From: Thalassobius sp965218685
Lineage (GTDB): Bacteria > Pseudomonadota > Alphaproteobacteria > Rhodobacterales > Rhodobacteraceae
DNA length: 64,000 nucleotides
Assembly: GCF_965218685.1 (NCBI RefSeq)
Contig: NZ_OZ244657.1
Coordinates: 682,001 to 746,000, forward strand
Reading direction: 5' to 3'
In this document: positions 27,898 through 36,610 of the stretch, piece by piece
Layout of the letters: every line of letters begins with the position of its first letter
How positions within the stretch are numbered: position 1 is the stretch's first letter
The notes under the pieces: generated by a model
What the model was told of the DNA's origin: nothing
Seen by the model: only the letters and a program-made list of their open reading frames with translations
Database searches by the model: none
Position numbers and translations under genes: made by a program

Positions 27898-28500
27898 TCA
27901 GGCCGGAGCCGTGGCCTTCATACTGTCGCGTTCCGAGAAAACCGCATACCAATCGTCCAGGTCACCACGTCCTTCACGCCAGTTGCGCGCTCCGTGGCGG
28001 AAATCCAGATAGCCCAGCGCGCAGCCCACCGCGATCTGGCCCATGTTCATCGGCCCTCGCAGGTGGCTCATCCAGCGGTCATTCAGCGCATCCAGGGCTC
28101 CGGTCACCTTGCCCCACTGCGCCTCGACCCATTCGCTGTAGATAAGGTGGTCGGGCCGAACTCGCCCCTCATAGACCATCAGAACGGCCGCATCCAACAA
28201 CCCGTCGGCCGTGGCCTCTAGCGTCAGAACCTCCCAAAGCTCGGCGTCAGGATAAAGCCCCGCTCCCGCGCGGTCATCCAGATAGCGGCAGATCACCCGG
28301 CTGTCATACAGCGCAGGCCCGTCTGGACGGATCAGGGCGGGGATCTTGCCCATCGGGTTGGCGGCGCGCACTTCGGACGGGGTGGACACCGGTGTGGTCA
28401 TCACTTCGACCAGTTCGATATCGTCCACCATCCCGGTTTCGTGACGGATCACATTTACCTTTCGTGCGAACGGCGAGGCGCCGGAATAAATCAGCTGCAT
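27898..28500 (-). CDS. glutathione S-transferase family protein
   Basis: This encodes 200 residues with a thioredoxin-like N-terminal domain (MQLIYSGASPFARKV, with a serine where glutathione is activated) and an all-helical C-terminal domain. The segment MGKIPALIRPDGPALYDSRVI is the conserved cis-proline and glutathione-binding region. The ATG at 28500 is set by the family start and a GGAGGGACC sequence upstream. Substrate unknown. It lies 67 bp downstream of the PaiB-like gene on the same strand. Confidence 0.88.
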   Translation of the reverse strand: MQLIYSGASPFARKVNVIRHETGMVDDIELVEVMTTPVSTPSEVRAANPMGKIPALIRPDGPALYDSRVICRYLDDRAGAGLYPDAELWEVLTLEATADGLLDAAVLMVYEGRVRPDHLIYSEWVEAQWGKVTGALDALNDRWMSHLRGPMNMGQIAVGCALGYLDFRHGARNWREGRGDLDDWYAVFSERDSMKATAPA

Positions 28501-28567
28501 GGGTCCCTCCTGATGCTCCGGGCACGAGCCTAGGCGCAGGCCGCCGCCCTGTCCATCGTTCAAGCCT

Positions 28568-29188
28568 TCATTCAGAAGGAGGGCTTCGCATCAGATCGGC
28601 CAGTTGCGCCAGCTCCATCCCCAGCCCATGCTTGGGCAATTCGTCGGCCACTGCCAGTCTTGCATTGTCAGGCTTGTTTTGGCCCAGCTTCCAAGTGCCC
28701 TGAATATCCGAGATCGCCAACACGCAAGGAACAATCTGGCGCATCAGTTTGCTGCGCTGGTCCTCGCTCATCTTGTCGGCCGTCCAGATCGGCTTGGGCA
28801 AAAGCTGCGATTCAAAATGGTTGGACAGACGATCCAGCACGCTTCGCAGCTGCTCGGTTGGCAGTTGCCGCACCTCTCCGGCCAGATGCACGGCGATATA
28901 GTTCCAGGTGGGCGCCTGATCCTCCAGTCCGTACCAATCAGGCGAGACATAGCTGCCCGGCCCCTGCACGAACATCTTGCCGGGAACGCCGTCCCCCAAA
29001 GCCCGCGCAACGGGGTTCGAGCGGACAAGGTGAAACAGCACCGTTTCACCCTCGATCACGAAAGGCACATGCGCCATCAGGGGCATCCCGTCCGGGCCGT
29101 TCACCGCCAGCGTGCCCACACCCATGTCAGATGCGAAGGCCAGATTGCGGGCGTCAGATTGCTTGCGGAAGGTCGGATTGGGATGCAT
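28568..29188 (-). CDS. PaiB-like FMN-binding protein
   Basis: This encodes 206 residues of the PaiB/FMN-binding split-barrel family, named after a Bacillus negative regulator of sporulation and degradative enzymes. The start MHPNPTFR, the central VSPDWYG and PTWNYIAVHLAG segments, and the C-terminal WKLGQNKP are characteristic. Whether it regulates transcription or acts as a flavin enzyme here is not known. It follows mtaB by 30 bp and may be in the same transcript. Confidence 0.85.
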   Translation of the reverse strand: MHPNPTFRKQSDARNLAFASDMGVGTLAVNGPDGMPLMAHVPFVIEGETVLFHLVRSNPVARALGDGVPGKMFVQGPGSYVSPDWYGLEDQAPTWNYIAVHLAGEVRQLPTEQLRSVLDRLSNHFESQLLPKPIWTADKMSEDQRSKLMRQIVPCVLAISDIQGTWKLGQNKPDNARLAVADELPKHGLGMELAQLADLMRSPPSE

Positions 29189-29218
29189 GGGGCTGTCCTT
29201 TGCGCTGCTAAGCGCAGT

Positions 29219-30478
29219 TTAGGTCAGCAGATGGTTTCCGTCACGCCCGGAAACTACGGTCTCGACGATCGCACCCTCGGTTTGTGGCGCGGTGAAATGC
29301 ACCTCGGCAAACTGTTCGGTGCGGCCCATCAGCGGGTTTTCCATCAACACGCTGTGACGTCGCCCAAGCTGCTGCTGCAAATGCAGATCGACACGCCGCT
29401 GCCCGGCCGAGCGCAGCGCAGCCGCCCGTGCCTTGATCAGTCGCCCATCAACCGCTGGCATCCGCGCGGCGGGCGTGCCGGGGCGCGGGCTGTAGGGGAA
29501 TACGTGCAGCCAGGTCAGCTGACATTCCTCGACCAGCTTCAGCGAGTTTTCGAAATGCGCGTCGGTTTCCGTGGGAAATCCAGCGATGATATCGGCACCA
29601 AAGGTCATATCGGGGCGCAGTTTGATCGCCTCTTCGGCGAAACGGATCGAATCGTCGCGCAGATGGCGGCGTTTCATCCGTTTCAGGATCAGATCGTCGC
29701 CGTGTTGCAGGGACAGATGTAGATGCGGCATCAAGCGCGGCTCGGTCGCGATGGCCTGCATCAGGTTTTCGTCCACCTCGATCGAATCGATCGAGCTGAT
29801 CCGCAGGCGCCGCAGGTCCGGCACCAGTTTCAGGATGCGCATGACCAGATCGCCCAGTTTCGGCTCAGCTGGTAGATCAGCGCCCCACGAGGTCAGATCG
29901 ACCCCGGTCAGCACCACCTCGTTAAAACCCTTGTCGACCAGCCGTTTGATCTGCTCGACCACCACGCCTGCAGGCACGGAGCGCGAGTTGCCGCGGCCAT
30001 AGGGAATAATGCAAAACGTACAGCGATGATCACAGCCGTTTTGGACCTGCACATAGGCGCGGCTGCGGGTGCCGAAGCCATCAATCAGGTGTCCCGCCGT
30101 TTCGGTGACGGACATGATGTCATCGACCTGAACACGCTCGGTCTGGCCGATGAAATCGGGACCCATGGCAGCCCACGTTTCAGGCTGCATTTTCTCAGAG
30201 TTGCCGATGACCACGTCAACCTCGTCCATATTGGCGAAGGTCTCGGGTTCGGTCTGGGCGGCGCAGCCGGTGACGATCAGCTTGGCGTCAGGGTTTTCAC
30301 GGCGCAGCTTGCGAATTTCCTGACGCGCTTTGCGCACGGCCTCGGAGGTCACGGCACAGGTGTTTACAACCACGGCGCCCTCGATCCCGGCCTTTTGCGC
30401 CAAGTCTTTCATCGCCTCGGTCTCGTACGCGTTCAAACGGCACCCGAGCGTGGTGAAAACGGGGGGTTTCGCGGTCAT
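29219..30478 (-). CDS. mtaB: MtaB tRNA t6A37 methylthiotransferase
   Basis: MtaB converts t6A at position 37 of tRNAs reading ANN codons into ms2t6A. The 419-residue protein has the three expected parts: an N-terminal UPF0004 domain with FTTLGCRLNAYE and two further cysteines, a radical-SAM core with CDHRCTFCIIPYGRG, and a C-terminal TRAM domain. The start ATG at 30478 overlaps the dapF stop by 4 nt (ATGA), so the two are translationally coupled. Confidence 0.94.
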   Translation of the reverse strand: MTAKPPVFTTLGCRLNAYETEAMKDLAQKAGIEGAVVVNTCAVTSEAVRKARQEIRKLRRENPDAKLIVTGCAAQTEPETFANMDEVDVVIGNSEKMQPETWAAMGPDFIGQTERVQVDDIMSVTETAGHLIDGFGTRSRAYVQVQNGCDHRCTFCIIPYGRGNSRSVPAGVVVEQIKRLVDKGFNEVVLTGVDLTSWGADLPAEPKLGDLVMRILKLVPDLRRLRISSIDSIEVDENLMQAIATEPRLMPHLHLSLQHGDDLILKRMKRRHLRDDSIRFAEEAIKLRPDMTFGADIIAGFPTETDAHFENSLKLVEECQLTWLHVFPYSPRPGTPAARMPAVDGRLIKARAAALRSAGQRRVDLHLQQQLGRRHSVLMENPLMGRTEQFAEVHFTAPQTEGAIVETVVSGRDGNHLLT

Positions 30479-31305
30479 ATCGAGGCCAGAAACTCGGGCG
30501 TCAGCTGCGCGGTGAACACATGCATCGTGGCCCCGGTCATCCAGACGCCATCCTCGCGCCAATCGATCCAGATCGTGCCGCCGTCCAGATCAATCTGCAC
30601 CTTGCGCCCGGTCAACCCCCGGCGCGCAGCGGCTACAGCCGTCGCACAGGACGACGAGCCCGAGGCCAGAGTGACCCCAACGCCGCGCTCCCACACCCGC
30701 ATGCGCAGATGATCGGGGCCAATGACACTGGCGAACTGCACATTTGTGCGTTCGGGATATAGCGGGTGATGTTCAATCTCGGCGCCGCGGGTTTCCAGAT
30801 CCACGGCCTCCGCATCATCCACAAAGAAGGTACAATGCGGATTGCCCATGCCCGTGGCCGTCGGCGCGCCATCAATCGGCAGCTCCAGCGTGTCCATTTC
30901 ACGGGCCAGCGGCACCTCGTTCCATAGCAACTGCGGCTGCCCCATGTTGACCGAGGTCAGCCCGTCGCCCGCATCCACGGCAAACAGATCGCCGCGATCA
31001 GTAGTCAGATGCAGGCTGTCTTTGCCTGTCTCATTGAACAGATAGCGCGCGATGCAGCGCGTGGCGTTCCCGCACGCCGCCGAGGTCGAGCCATCCGCGT
31101 TATAAAACACCAGATGCGCATCGCCCGCACCGTTCTCGATCACGGCCAGCTGATCATAGCCAACGCCTTTGTGCCGGTCGGCAATCGCCACCACCAGATC
31201 TGCAGGCAGCGGCACCGCATGCGCACGCGCATCCACAACGACAAAGTCGTTGCCCAGCCCGTGCATCTTCATAAACGGTAGTGAGGTGTCCGCAGAGTTT
31301 TCCAT
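30475..31305 (-). CDS. dapF: diaminopimelate epimerase
   Basis: DapF interconverts LL- and meso-diaminopimelate in lysine and peptidoglycan synthesis. The 276-residue protein has the two catalytic cysteines, C78 in AACGNATRC and C220 in SGSSSCAT, and the N-terminal KMHGLGNDF signature. The start may be 31305 as given or the ATG at 31272, which is nearer the family start; neither has a strong ribosome binding site. It is the first gene of dapF-mtaB. Confidence 0.95.
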   Translation of the reverse strand: MENSADTSLPFMKMHGLGNDFVVVDARAHAVPLPADLVVAIADRHKGVGYDQLAVIENGAGDAHLVFYNADGSTSAACGNATRCIARYLFNETGKDSLHLTTDRGDLFAVDAGDGLTSVNMGQPQLLWNEVPLAREMDTLELPIDGAPTATGMGNPHCTFFVDDAEAVDLETRGAEIEHHPLYPERTNVQFASVIGPDHLRMRVWERGVGVTLASGSSSCATAVAAARRGLTGRKVQIDLDGGTIWIDWREDGVWMTGATMHVFTAQLTPEFLASI

Positions 31306-31436
31306 CGCGCCGATATACGCCCGATTCCCCAGCGTTTCCAGACTTGCCCCAAAGTTTGTTCACGCACCCTGCCCCTTGTTTTGTTGGACGTGCTTGATAA
31401 GAATCGAAAAACTTTCAAAAAGGCGGCTTTTTTGGG

Positions 31437-31465
31437 TTGACCCTATGGGCGTCAGTTTCTAGAAG
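31437..31465 (+). promoter_or_regulatory. predicted promoter of tRNA-Lys
   Basis: TTGACC (31437-31442) and TAGAAG (31460-31465) are spaced by 17 bp and end 13 bp before the mature tRNA start, a good sigma-70-type match for a tRNA gene in this group. Prediction only. Confidence 0.5.
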
Positions 31466-31478
31466 CTGCCTCCACAGT

Positions 31479-31554
31479 GGGCCGTTAGCTCAGTTGGTAG
31501 AGCAACTGACTTTTAATCAGTGGGTCGAAGGTTCGAATCCTTCACGGCTCACCA
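31479..31554 (+). tRNA. tRNA-Lys(TTT)
   Basis: This is a complete 76-nt tRNA cloverleaf with encoded CCA. The acceptor stem pairs GGGCCGT (31479-31485) with ACGGCTC (31544-31550), with one G-U pair. The anticodon stem ACTGA/TCAGT encloses loop CTTTTAA, giving anticodon TTT for lysine. The T arm contains GGTTCGAATCC. The accessory region begins immediately downstream, and tRNA 3' ends are common integration sites, but I found no second copy of this 3' end in the window. Confidence 0.97.
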
Positions 31555-31871
31555 CTATAACCAAATAAAAACAAAGCCTTATGTTGGCAGAAACTTGAAG
31601 AGTTTTGTGATTTGGGTTTACGTGGGAGCGCTGTGCAAGCAGAGGCTCCTGTTGCTTTTCAGCAACTAGAGCCATCCTGCCAATTTCTGCAACGGTGATT
31701 CTAGATATCTATCTAAGCGCAGTTAAGCGTGAACGGCCCAAGGACTAAGCCGCTCCGCGGCATTGGCGCCTTTGGTTGGTGTGGTGACCTGACCAAATCA
31801 GTGCGCATTTTGCGATTTTGATGACCTGCCGGACGATTGGGGCCTTCTCAATCATTAGACAGGAGGTTTCC
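31555..31871. other. gap between tRNA-Lys and IS91-like element
   Basis: This 317-bp stretch holds no gene I can support. It contains a small hairpin GCCGC-TCC-GCGGC near 31749-31761 that could belong to one end of the IS91-like element. The exact element boundary cannot be fixed without a second copy or an empty site. Confidence 0.4.
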
Positions 31872-32759
31872 ATGACAGAGGAGAGAGTAAGCCCGCTGCG
31901 TCAGCGGATGGTCGAAGACATGCGTATCCGTGGCATGGGCGACAAAGCTCAGAAAGCCCACATCCGAGCGATCAAAGACTTCACCGCATTCCTTGGCCAT
32001 TCGCCTGATACCGCAACGCCGGAGGAACTGCGCGCCTATCAGCTTCATATGACCAACGCAGGGGTCACGCCGTCAACTTTCAATGCGCGGATCGTGGCGC
32101 TCAGGTTCTTCTTCGGCATGACCTGCGGGCGGGAGGAGATGAAGCGCTATATGCAATTCCGCACCGAACCGCGGAAGTTGCCGATCGTTCTCAGCGTCGA
32201 GGAGGTGTCCGACATCCTGATGGCGGCACCCGGGCCAGGGCTGAAGTATCGGGCGGCGCTCAGCATTTCTTACGGTGCCGGCCTCAGGGCAGCGGAAGTC
32301 TGTAATCTCAAGATCGGTGATATCGACAGCGACCGGATGCTGATCCATGTCGAGCAGGGCAAGGGGCGTAAGGATCGCAAGGTCATGCTGTCCCCGGGCT
32401 TGCTGAATCTGTTGCGTGATTGGTGGCGCGAGGCCCGCCCGGAAGGCTGGCTGTTCCCGGGCAAGCCAAAGATCAACCCGATTTCGCCGAGGCAGTTGAA
32501 CCGTGCTTTCACCTCAGCCAAGCACATGGCTGGCATCAGCAAACCGGCAACACTGCACACGCTGAGGCACAGTTTCGCGACACATCTGTTGGAGGCCAAC
32601 ACGGATGTGCGGGTGATCCAGGTGCTGCTCGGTCACGCCAAGCTCACCACGACGGCGCAATATACCCACGTCGCCACCAAAACGATCCGCGACACGGTCA
32701 GCCCCTACGAGATGCTGGCCAAGCTGCAGGACCAGACTGTGAAGCGAAGTCTGGAGTGA
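31872..32759 (+). CDS. IS91-associated tyrosine recombinase
   Basis: This 295-residue site-specific recombinase has an N-terminal SAM-like core-binding domain (about 10-95) and a catalytic domain. The catalytic set is complete: R139 in GAGLRAAE, a lysine in the beta-hairpin near K165, H229 and R232 in HTLRHSFATH, H255 in LLGHAKLTTT and the nucleophile Y264 in QYTH. The ATG at 31872 has AGGAGG upstream. Its stop touches the TTG start of the transposase gene. Its exact role in IS91-type transposition is not established. Confidence 0.88.
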   Translation: MTEERVSPLRQRMVEDMRIRGMGDKAQKAHIRAIKDFTAFLGHSPDTATPEELRAYQLHMTNAGVTPSTFNARIVALRFFFGMTCGREEMKRYMQFRTEPRKLPIVLSVEEVSDILMAAPGPGLKYRAALSISYGAGLRAAEVCNLKIGDIDSDRMLIHVEQGKGRKDRKVMLSPGLLNLLRDWWREARPEGWLFPGKPKINPISPRQLNRAFTSAKHMAGISKPATLHTLRHSFATHLLEANTDVRVIQVLLGHAKLTTTAQYTHVATKTIRDTVSPYEMLAKLQDQTVKRSLE

Positions 32760-33971
32760 TTGGCTGTCGGGGTGCCCCGGCCAAAGCTAGAGATCGCTGA
32801 CATCTTCCGTGCCCATGGTCCTGCGTGGCGGCAGGCCAATGCCGGGCATGTCAGCCTCTCGCAACTCAAGGTGATGTCAGCGATAGAAGCCTGCCGGACC
32901 GACGCGCTCGGCGGGCATGTGGCCGGTTGCACCAAGTGCGGCCACCATCACATCGCCTACAACAGTTGCAAGAACCGCCATTGCCCGAAGTGTCAGGGGC
33001 CGACGGCGCGAGACTGGATTGAGGCCCGCGCCGAGGACCTGCTTCCCGTGGAATATTTCCACGTCGTGTTCACGCTGCCCGCCGAGATCGCGCAAATCGC
33101 CTATTGGAACAAGAGGGCGGTCTACGCGCTGCTGTTCAAAGCGTCGGCGGAAACGGTCATGACCACTGCCGCCGACCCCAAACGCATGGGTGCGAAGGTG
33201 GGGCTGACCAGCGTCTTGCACACCTGGGGCTCTGCCATGACACACCATCCGCATATCCATATGATCGTGCCCGGCGGCGGTCTGTCGAGGGACGGCACCA
33301 GGTGGGTCGCCAGCAAGCCCGGGTTCTTCTTGCATGTGCGCGTGCTGTCCCGCCTGTTCCGCCGCCTCTTTCTGGACGGCCTGATGGCGCTGCACCAAGC
33401 CGGAGACCTGGCTTTCTATGGCGACCTGGAGCGGTTGGTCCGGCCGGATGCCTTTACCGCCTGGCTCACCCCATTCCGTAAATCCGAATGGGTGGTCTAT
33501 TCCAAACCGCCCTTTGGCGGCCCAGAGGCCGTGCTTGCCTATCTGAGCCGCTATACCCACAGGGTAGCGATCTCGAACCATCGCTTGGTCAGCGCGGATG
33601 CCCACACTGTAGCTTTCCGTTGGAAGGATTATCGCATCAAAAATGGCGATCGCCAGAAGATCATGCGCCTTGCCACACCCGAGTTCATCCGCCGCTTCCT
33701 GATCCATGTCCTGCCCGATGGGTTCCATCGCATCCGCCATTACGGCCTGCTGGCCAGCGGTGTCCGCAAAGCGAACCTCACCAAAATCCGCGCGCTGCTC
33801 TGCGTCCAGCCAGTGGAACAGGCGGATAACCACGATCTTGAGCCAGAGGTTGCCCCTCTTACGCTGCGTGAACCCTGCCCATGCTGCGGCGGACCCATGC
33901 GTATCATCGAGATCTTCCGTCGTGGGCAAAAACCGATGTCGCGCGCGCCACCAAGGGAGCAGGCCGCATGA
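32760..33971 (+). CDS. IS91-family HUH transposase
   Basis: This 403-residue rolling-circle transposase has an N-terminal zinc-binding region (cysteines at 57, 60, 70, 75 and 78), the HUH metal motif H165-I-H167 in HPHIHMIVPGGG, and the Y2 pair Y261-x3-Y265 in YLSRYTHRV. The second tyrosine pair is the signature of IS91 transposases. The predicted start is TTG at 32760, directly after the recombinase stop. A C-terminal zinc-ribbon-like CPCCGG is present. The gene looks complete. Confidence 0.92.
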   Translation: MAVGVPRPKLEIADIFRAHGPAWRQANAGHVSLSQLKVMSAIEACRTDALGGHVAGCTKCGHHHIAYNSCKNRHCPKCQGPTARDWIEARAEDLLPVEYFHVVFTLPAEIAQIAYWNKRAVYALLFKASAETVMTTAADPKRMGAKVGLTSVLHTWGSAMTHHPHIHMIVPGGGLSRDGTRWVASKPGFFLHVRVLSRLFRRLFLDGLMALHQAGDLAFYGDLERLVRPDAFTAWLTPFRKSEWVVYSKPPFGGPEAVLAYLSRYTHRVAISNHRLVSADAHTVAFRWKDYRIKNGDRQKIMRLATPEFIRRFLIHVLPDGFHRIRHYGLLASGVRKANLTKIRALLCVQPVEQADNHDLEPEVAPLTLREPCPCCGGPMRIIEIFRRGQKPMSRAPPREQAA

Positions 33972-34201
33972 CCGAACGCCTCGCAAAGATCATAAACCCA
34001 TGCTGGCAGCTCCATGCAGGCCCGGCCCAAGCCACCTGCGCCGATCAGGTACCAGCGCGGTTCCAGACCGCACATGCACACAGTCCGACGGTTAGCGCTT
34101 GGCGGCTGGACTGGGAAGCCCGCGTGTCCACCGCCGTGAAAAACGTGAAACGGCCCGCTGAAATCGCCGTCGCATCAACCGCCGGCGCTCTTTCCCCATA
34201 G
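33968..34201 (+). CDS. possible small ORF at the end of the IS91-like element
   Basis: A 77-codon frame starts with an ATG that overlaps the transposase stop (ATGA) and runs through the 3' part of the element. No domain is visible and the residue composition is unremarkable. The overlap suggests coupled translation, but the frame may be fortuitous. I do not assign a function. Confidence 0.25.
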   Translation: MTERLAKIINPCWQLHAGPAQATCADQVPARFQTAHAHSPTVSAWRLDWEARVSTAVKNVKRPAEIAVASTAGALSP

Positions 34202-34527
34202 TCTCACCAAGACCCTCGCGGCTTCGTCCTTGGGAGGTTTTCCAACGCGGGTCGTCCGCCCGCCAAGGCGCCAACCTTACGCCGCGACCCGCATCAGAAA
34301 ACCTTCACCAAAGCTGCCATCGCCGGGCATTCAGAATGCTGCAGTCGCAGCCCGCATTCCGGTCATTCGCTACAGAAACAAAAAACCGTCAACACCTGAA
34401 GGTCTGCCCTGCGGGACTTTGCTGCCTTTCGTTGCGACCGCGCCAATGGCTGCTTGCAGTAACTGTCAAGAACGGCGGTTTCTGCCCATGGCAGAACCGT
34501 TTGGGTATTAATCGGTCTTGCACCCCG
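34202..34527. other. gap after IS91-like element
   Basis: This 326-bp stretch has no gene I can support. It holds G+C-rich hairpins near 34205-34260, probably part of the IS91 end, and a hairpin with one bulge at 34476-34499 (CGGTTTCTGCC against GGCAGAACCG) that may act as a terminator for the convergent LysR gene. Confidence 0.4.
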
Positions 34528-35451
34528 TCAAAACCGTAGTTCCGGTAGTTTTTCCACTTCTTCTAGAATAAGACCGCGCAACCATGCCTTTACGGGCGAG
34601 CGATGCGTGGCTTCAGACCAGAACATCGAATTCCTTATCGGTGTCGGGAAATCAAATGGCCGAAGCGCCAGGCGGTCGCGCCACGGCCAAGCTAGTCTGC
34701 TGGGCAATGCTGCGAGCAGATCAGACCCTTGGACGAAATGCGGAAGGTCCTGGGCAACGTCGGACGCGATCACCCTTTCCGGGTTGAACCCCTGCTCAAC
34801 CGCGTAGCGAATTGGGGCTTGTAGCCAGCCAGGAAAAGGCTCGAACCGGATGTGGCCAACACTGACGTAATCCTCCACCGTAAGCACCTTTTTCGAGGCC
34901 AACGGGTGGGCAGGATTCATCATGCAGACATGCATGTCGCGCAGGTTGCTTTTCAGTACACGAATGCCACTGACATCAACAGTGCCTACCGTGAGGGCAA
35001 TGTCTACCTTGCCTTGTGACAACGTCTCCGGCAAATTCTGATACCCCGAAAGAAAAAAGAGTTTTACCCCCGGGGCCTCCTGGCGAAGGCGCTGGATCAC
35101 TTGAGGCCAAATGACTTGATTGGCATAGGTCGCACTCAGAATCGTGATCTCAGCCTCGGCTTTGGCCGGGTCGAAATTGTCATCTCCTGAAATGAGTTCA
35201 GCCTCGGTGAGAATGCGCTCTACATGCATCAGGAGGCTCTGACATTGGTCAGTCGGCACAATGCCGCCACCCTGACGTACGAAAAGCGGATCGCCTGCCG
35301 CCTTTCGAACCCGGTCAATCGTGTAGCTGATTGAGGAGGCGTTCATCCCCAGTTCATCTGCCGCCGCTGCAAAAGAAGCCTTCTGGTAGACAAGTCGGAA
35401 GGTCCGCAGCGCCGCAAAGTCCAGCTTGAGAATGTCCTGTGGAAGTGACAT
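34528..35451 (-). CDS. LysR-family transcriptional regulator
   Basis: This 307-residue regulator has the LysR winged helix at residues 10-68 (FRLVYQKASFAAAADELGMNASSISYTIDRV) and an effector-binding periplasmic-binding-like domain at about 95-300. LysR proteins usually control a divergent neighbour; here the divergent frame at 35562 is cut short after a dozen codons, so the natural target may have been lost. The ligand is unknown. Confidence 0.9.
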   Translation of the reverse strand: MSLPQDILKLDFAALRTFRLVYQKASFAAAADELGMNASSISYTIDRVRKAAGDPLFVRQGGGIVPTDQCQSLLMHVERILTEAELISGDDNFDPAKAEAEITILSATYANQVIWPQVIQRLRQEAPGVKLFFLSGYQNLPETLSQGKVDIALTVGTVDVSGIRVLKSNLRDMHVCMMNPAHPLASKKVLTVEDYVSVGHIRFEPFPGWLQAPIRYAVEQGFNPERVIASDVAQDLPHFVQGSDLLAALPSRLAWPWRDRLALRPFDFPTPIRNSMFWSEATHRSPVKAWLRGLILEEVEKLPELRF

Positions 35452-35561
35452 GCCGTATCAACCCAGATTGAAATTTTCGAACGCCAAGTCCAGTTTGGCC
35501 TGATTGTTCAATTTTAGTGACGGTGCAATGGTCAAGTCAACGAAAATGAAAGGACCGAAAA

Positions 35562-35600
35562 ATGACCATCGAGACCGCCGCACCGACTGTCCACACCGCC
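35562..35600 (+). pseudogene. truncated 5' end of a gene divergent from LysR
   Basis: AAAGGA precedes an ATG at 35562 reading MTIETAAPTVHTA, a plausible gene start placed where the LysR target would be expected. After codon 13 the sequence enters a perfect 10-bp inverted repeat (35600-35630) and then unrelated sequence leading to the integrase relic. I infer that the gene was cut at this point; the original product is unknown. Confidence 0.35.
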
Positions 35601-35630
35601 CTGCTTTTTCTGTCCATCATAAAAAGCAGG
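35600..35630. repeat. perfect 10-bp inverted repeat
   Basis: CCTGCTTTTT (35600-35609) and AAAAAGCAGG (35621-35630) flank an 11-nt spacer. It can form a hairpin and marks the junction between the truncated LysR-divergent gene and the integrase relic. It may be a terminator or a mobile-element end. Confidence 0.55.
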
Positions 35631-35875
35631 CTAAATCGCCGTGCAATCTCGACACACTCCGATACAGCTTATTCTGATGCGGTTGCGAGAGCCCGAGACG
35701 AAGTTTCTGTTGCTGGAAAAAAACACCTATCGGGTGCATCACGGAAACGTCTTGAGAACGCGCTTTCTGATTTCTCGGGCATTTGAGGCCATCAAGCAGC
35801 GGCAATCCTGTAATATGATGCATCGTCAACGTCGGGTTATCGATGTGGGTGGGCGTGGTGGATGGAGGACCTATT

Positions 35876-36506
35876 ATGGAAACACCAAGCTTACCGCCAT
35901 CCGCGCGCTGCGCCCGGCCAAAAACAAAGGCCGGATCGTCGGTCAAAAACGGCCGCTCAAGCCAAAATACGTGTGGGCGATCAGAGTGCGGCTGGAGCTA
36001 GCCGAAAACCATCGTGATCTGGCCCTCTTCAATCTTGCGATCGACGGCAAGCTATGCGGCTGCGACTGGTGAAGATGAAGGTGGTCGATATCATGGCGTC
36101 AGGCCAAATCAAGGAACGCGCTTCGGTACTGCAGAGCAAGACCCAGAAACCCGTCCGCTTCGAAACCTCAGAAGGCACGCGTGCATCCCTGGCAAGGTGG
36201 ATGCGGGAGCCGCTCATGGTCGGATCCGAATACCTCTGGCCTGGGCGCTTTCACGAACGGCTTCACATCTCGACCCGGCAGTACGCGCGGATTGTACGTG
36301 ACTGGGTGACATCCATTGATCTGGAGGCCAGCGCCTGTGGCACGCTCTCGATGAGGCGAACGAAGGTGACCCAAATCCACAAGAAAACGGGCAACCTTCG
36401 GACAGTCCAGCTGTTGTTGGGGCATACCAAGATGGACAGCACTGTCAGATACCTCGGCGTTGAACTTGAAGATGCGCTGGCCATCGCCGAAGCTATTGAA
36501 ATCTAA
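35876..36506 (+). pseudogene. decayed tyrosine recombinase (integrase)
   Basis: The pieces of an integrase of about 200 residues occur in different frames. GGAGG precedes ATG 35876 (METPSLPP), but the recognisable protein continues in another frame (IRALRPAKNKGRIVGQKRP ... NLAIDGKLCGCD). It then hits a stop at 36070 and resumes in a third frame from about 36063 (LVKMKVVDIMASG ...) to 36506. One missing C in GAC-CTG explains the second break. The catalytic His-x-x-Arg is also damaged: LSMRRTK stands where I expect HSMRRTK. LLGHTKMDSTVRYLG is intact. It is almost certainly non-functional. Confidence 0.75.
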
Positions 36507-36610
36507 AGGCATGGGCCGTCTTCTCGGATGGCCCCAAGCTGACTTTGGGCTTGCAAATCTTTGCTGCATTGCGGCTTCCCCAAAGCGGACAGTGCAACCC
36601 TAGTGTTCTC

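Larger units (their letters stand above)
31872..34201 (+). mobile_element. IS91-like element (tyrosine recombinase plus HUH transposase)
   Basis: The coding core consists of a tyrosine recombinase gene and, with no intergenic space, a Y2 HUH transposase gene, followed by a small trailing frame. This arrangement is known for IS91-family elements of alphaproteobacteria, which move by rolling-circle transposition and make no target duplication. Both genes appear intact. The ends (terIS and oriIS) lie outside the coding core and were not located; the G+C-rich hairpins near 31749 and 34205-34260 are candidates. Confidence 0.75.

Noticed and set aside
31530..31554. tRNA-Lys 3' end as an attachment site for the island
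   Set aside because: I looked for a second copy of the 3' sequence in the accessory region by eye and found none; the idea stays open but unsupported.
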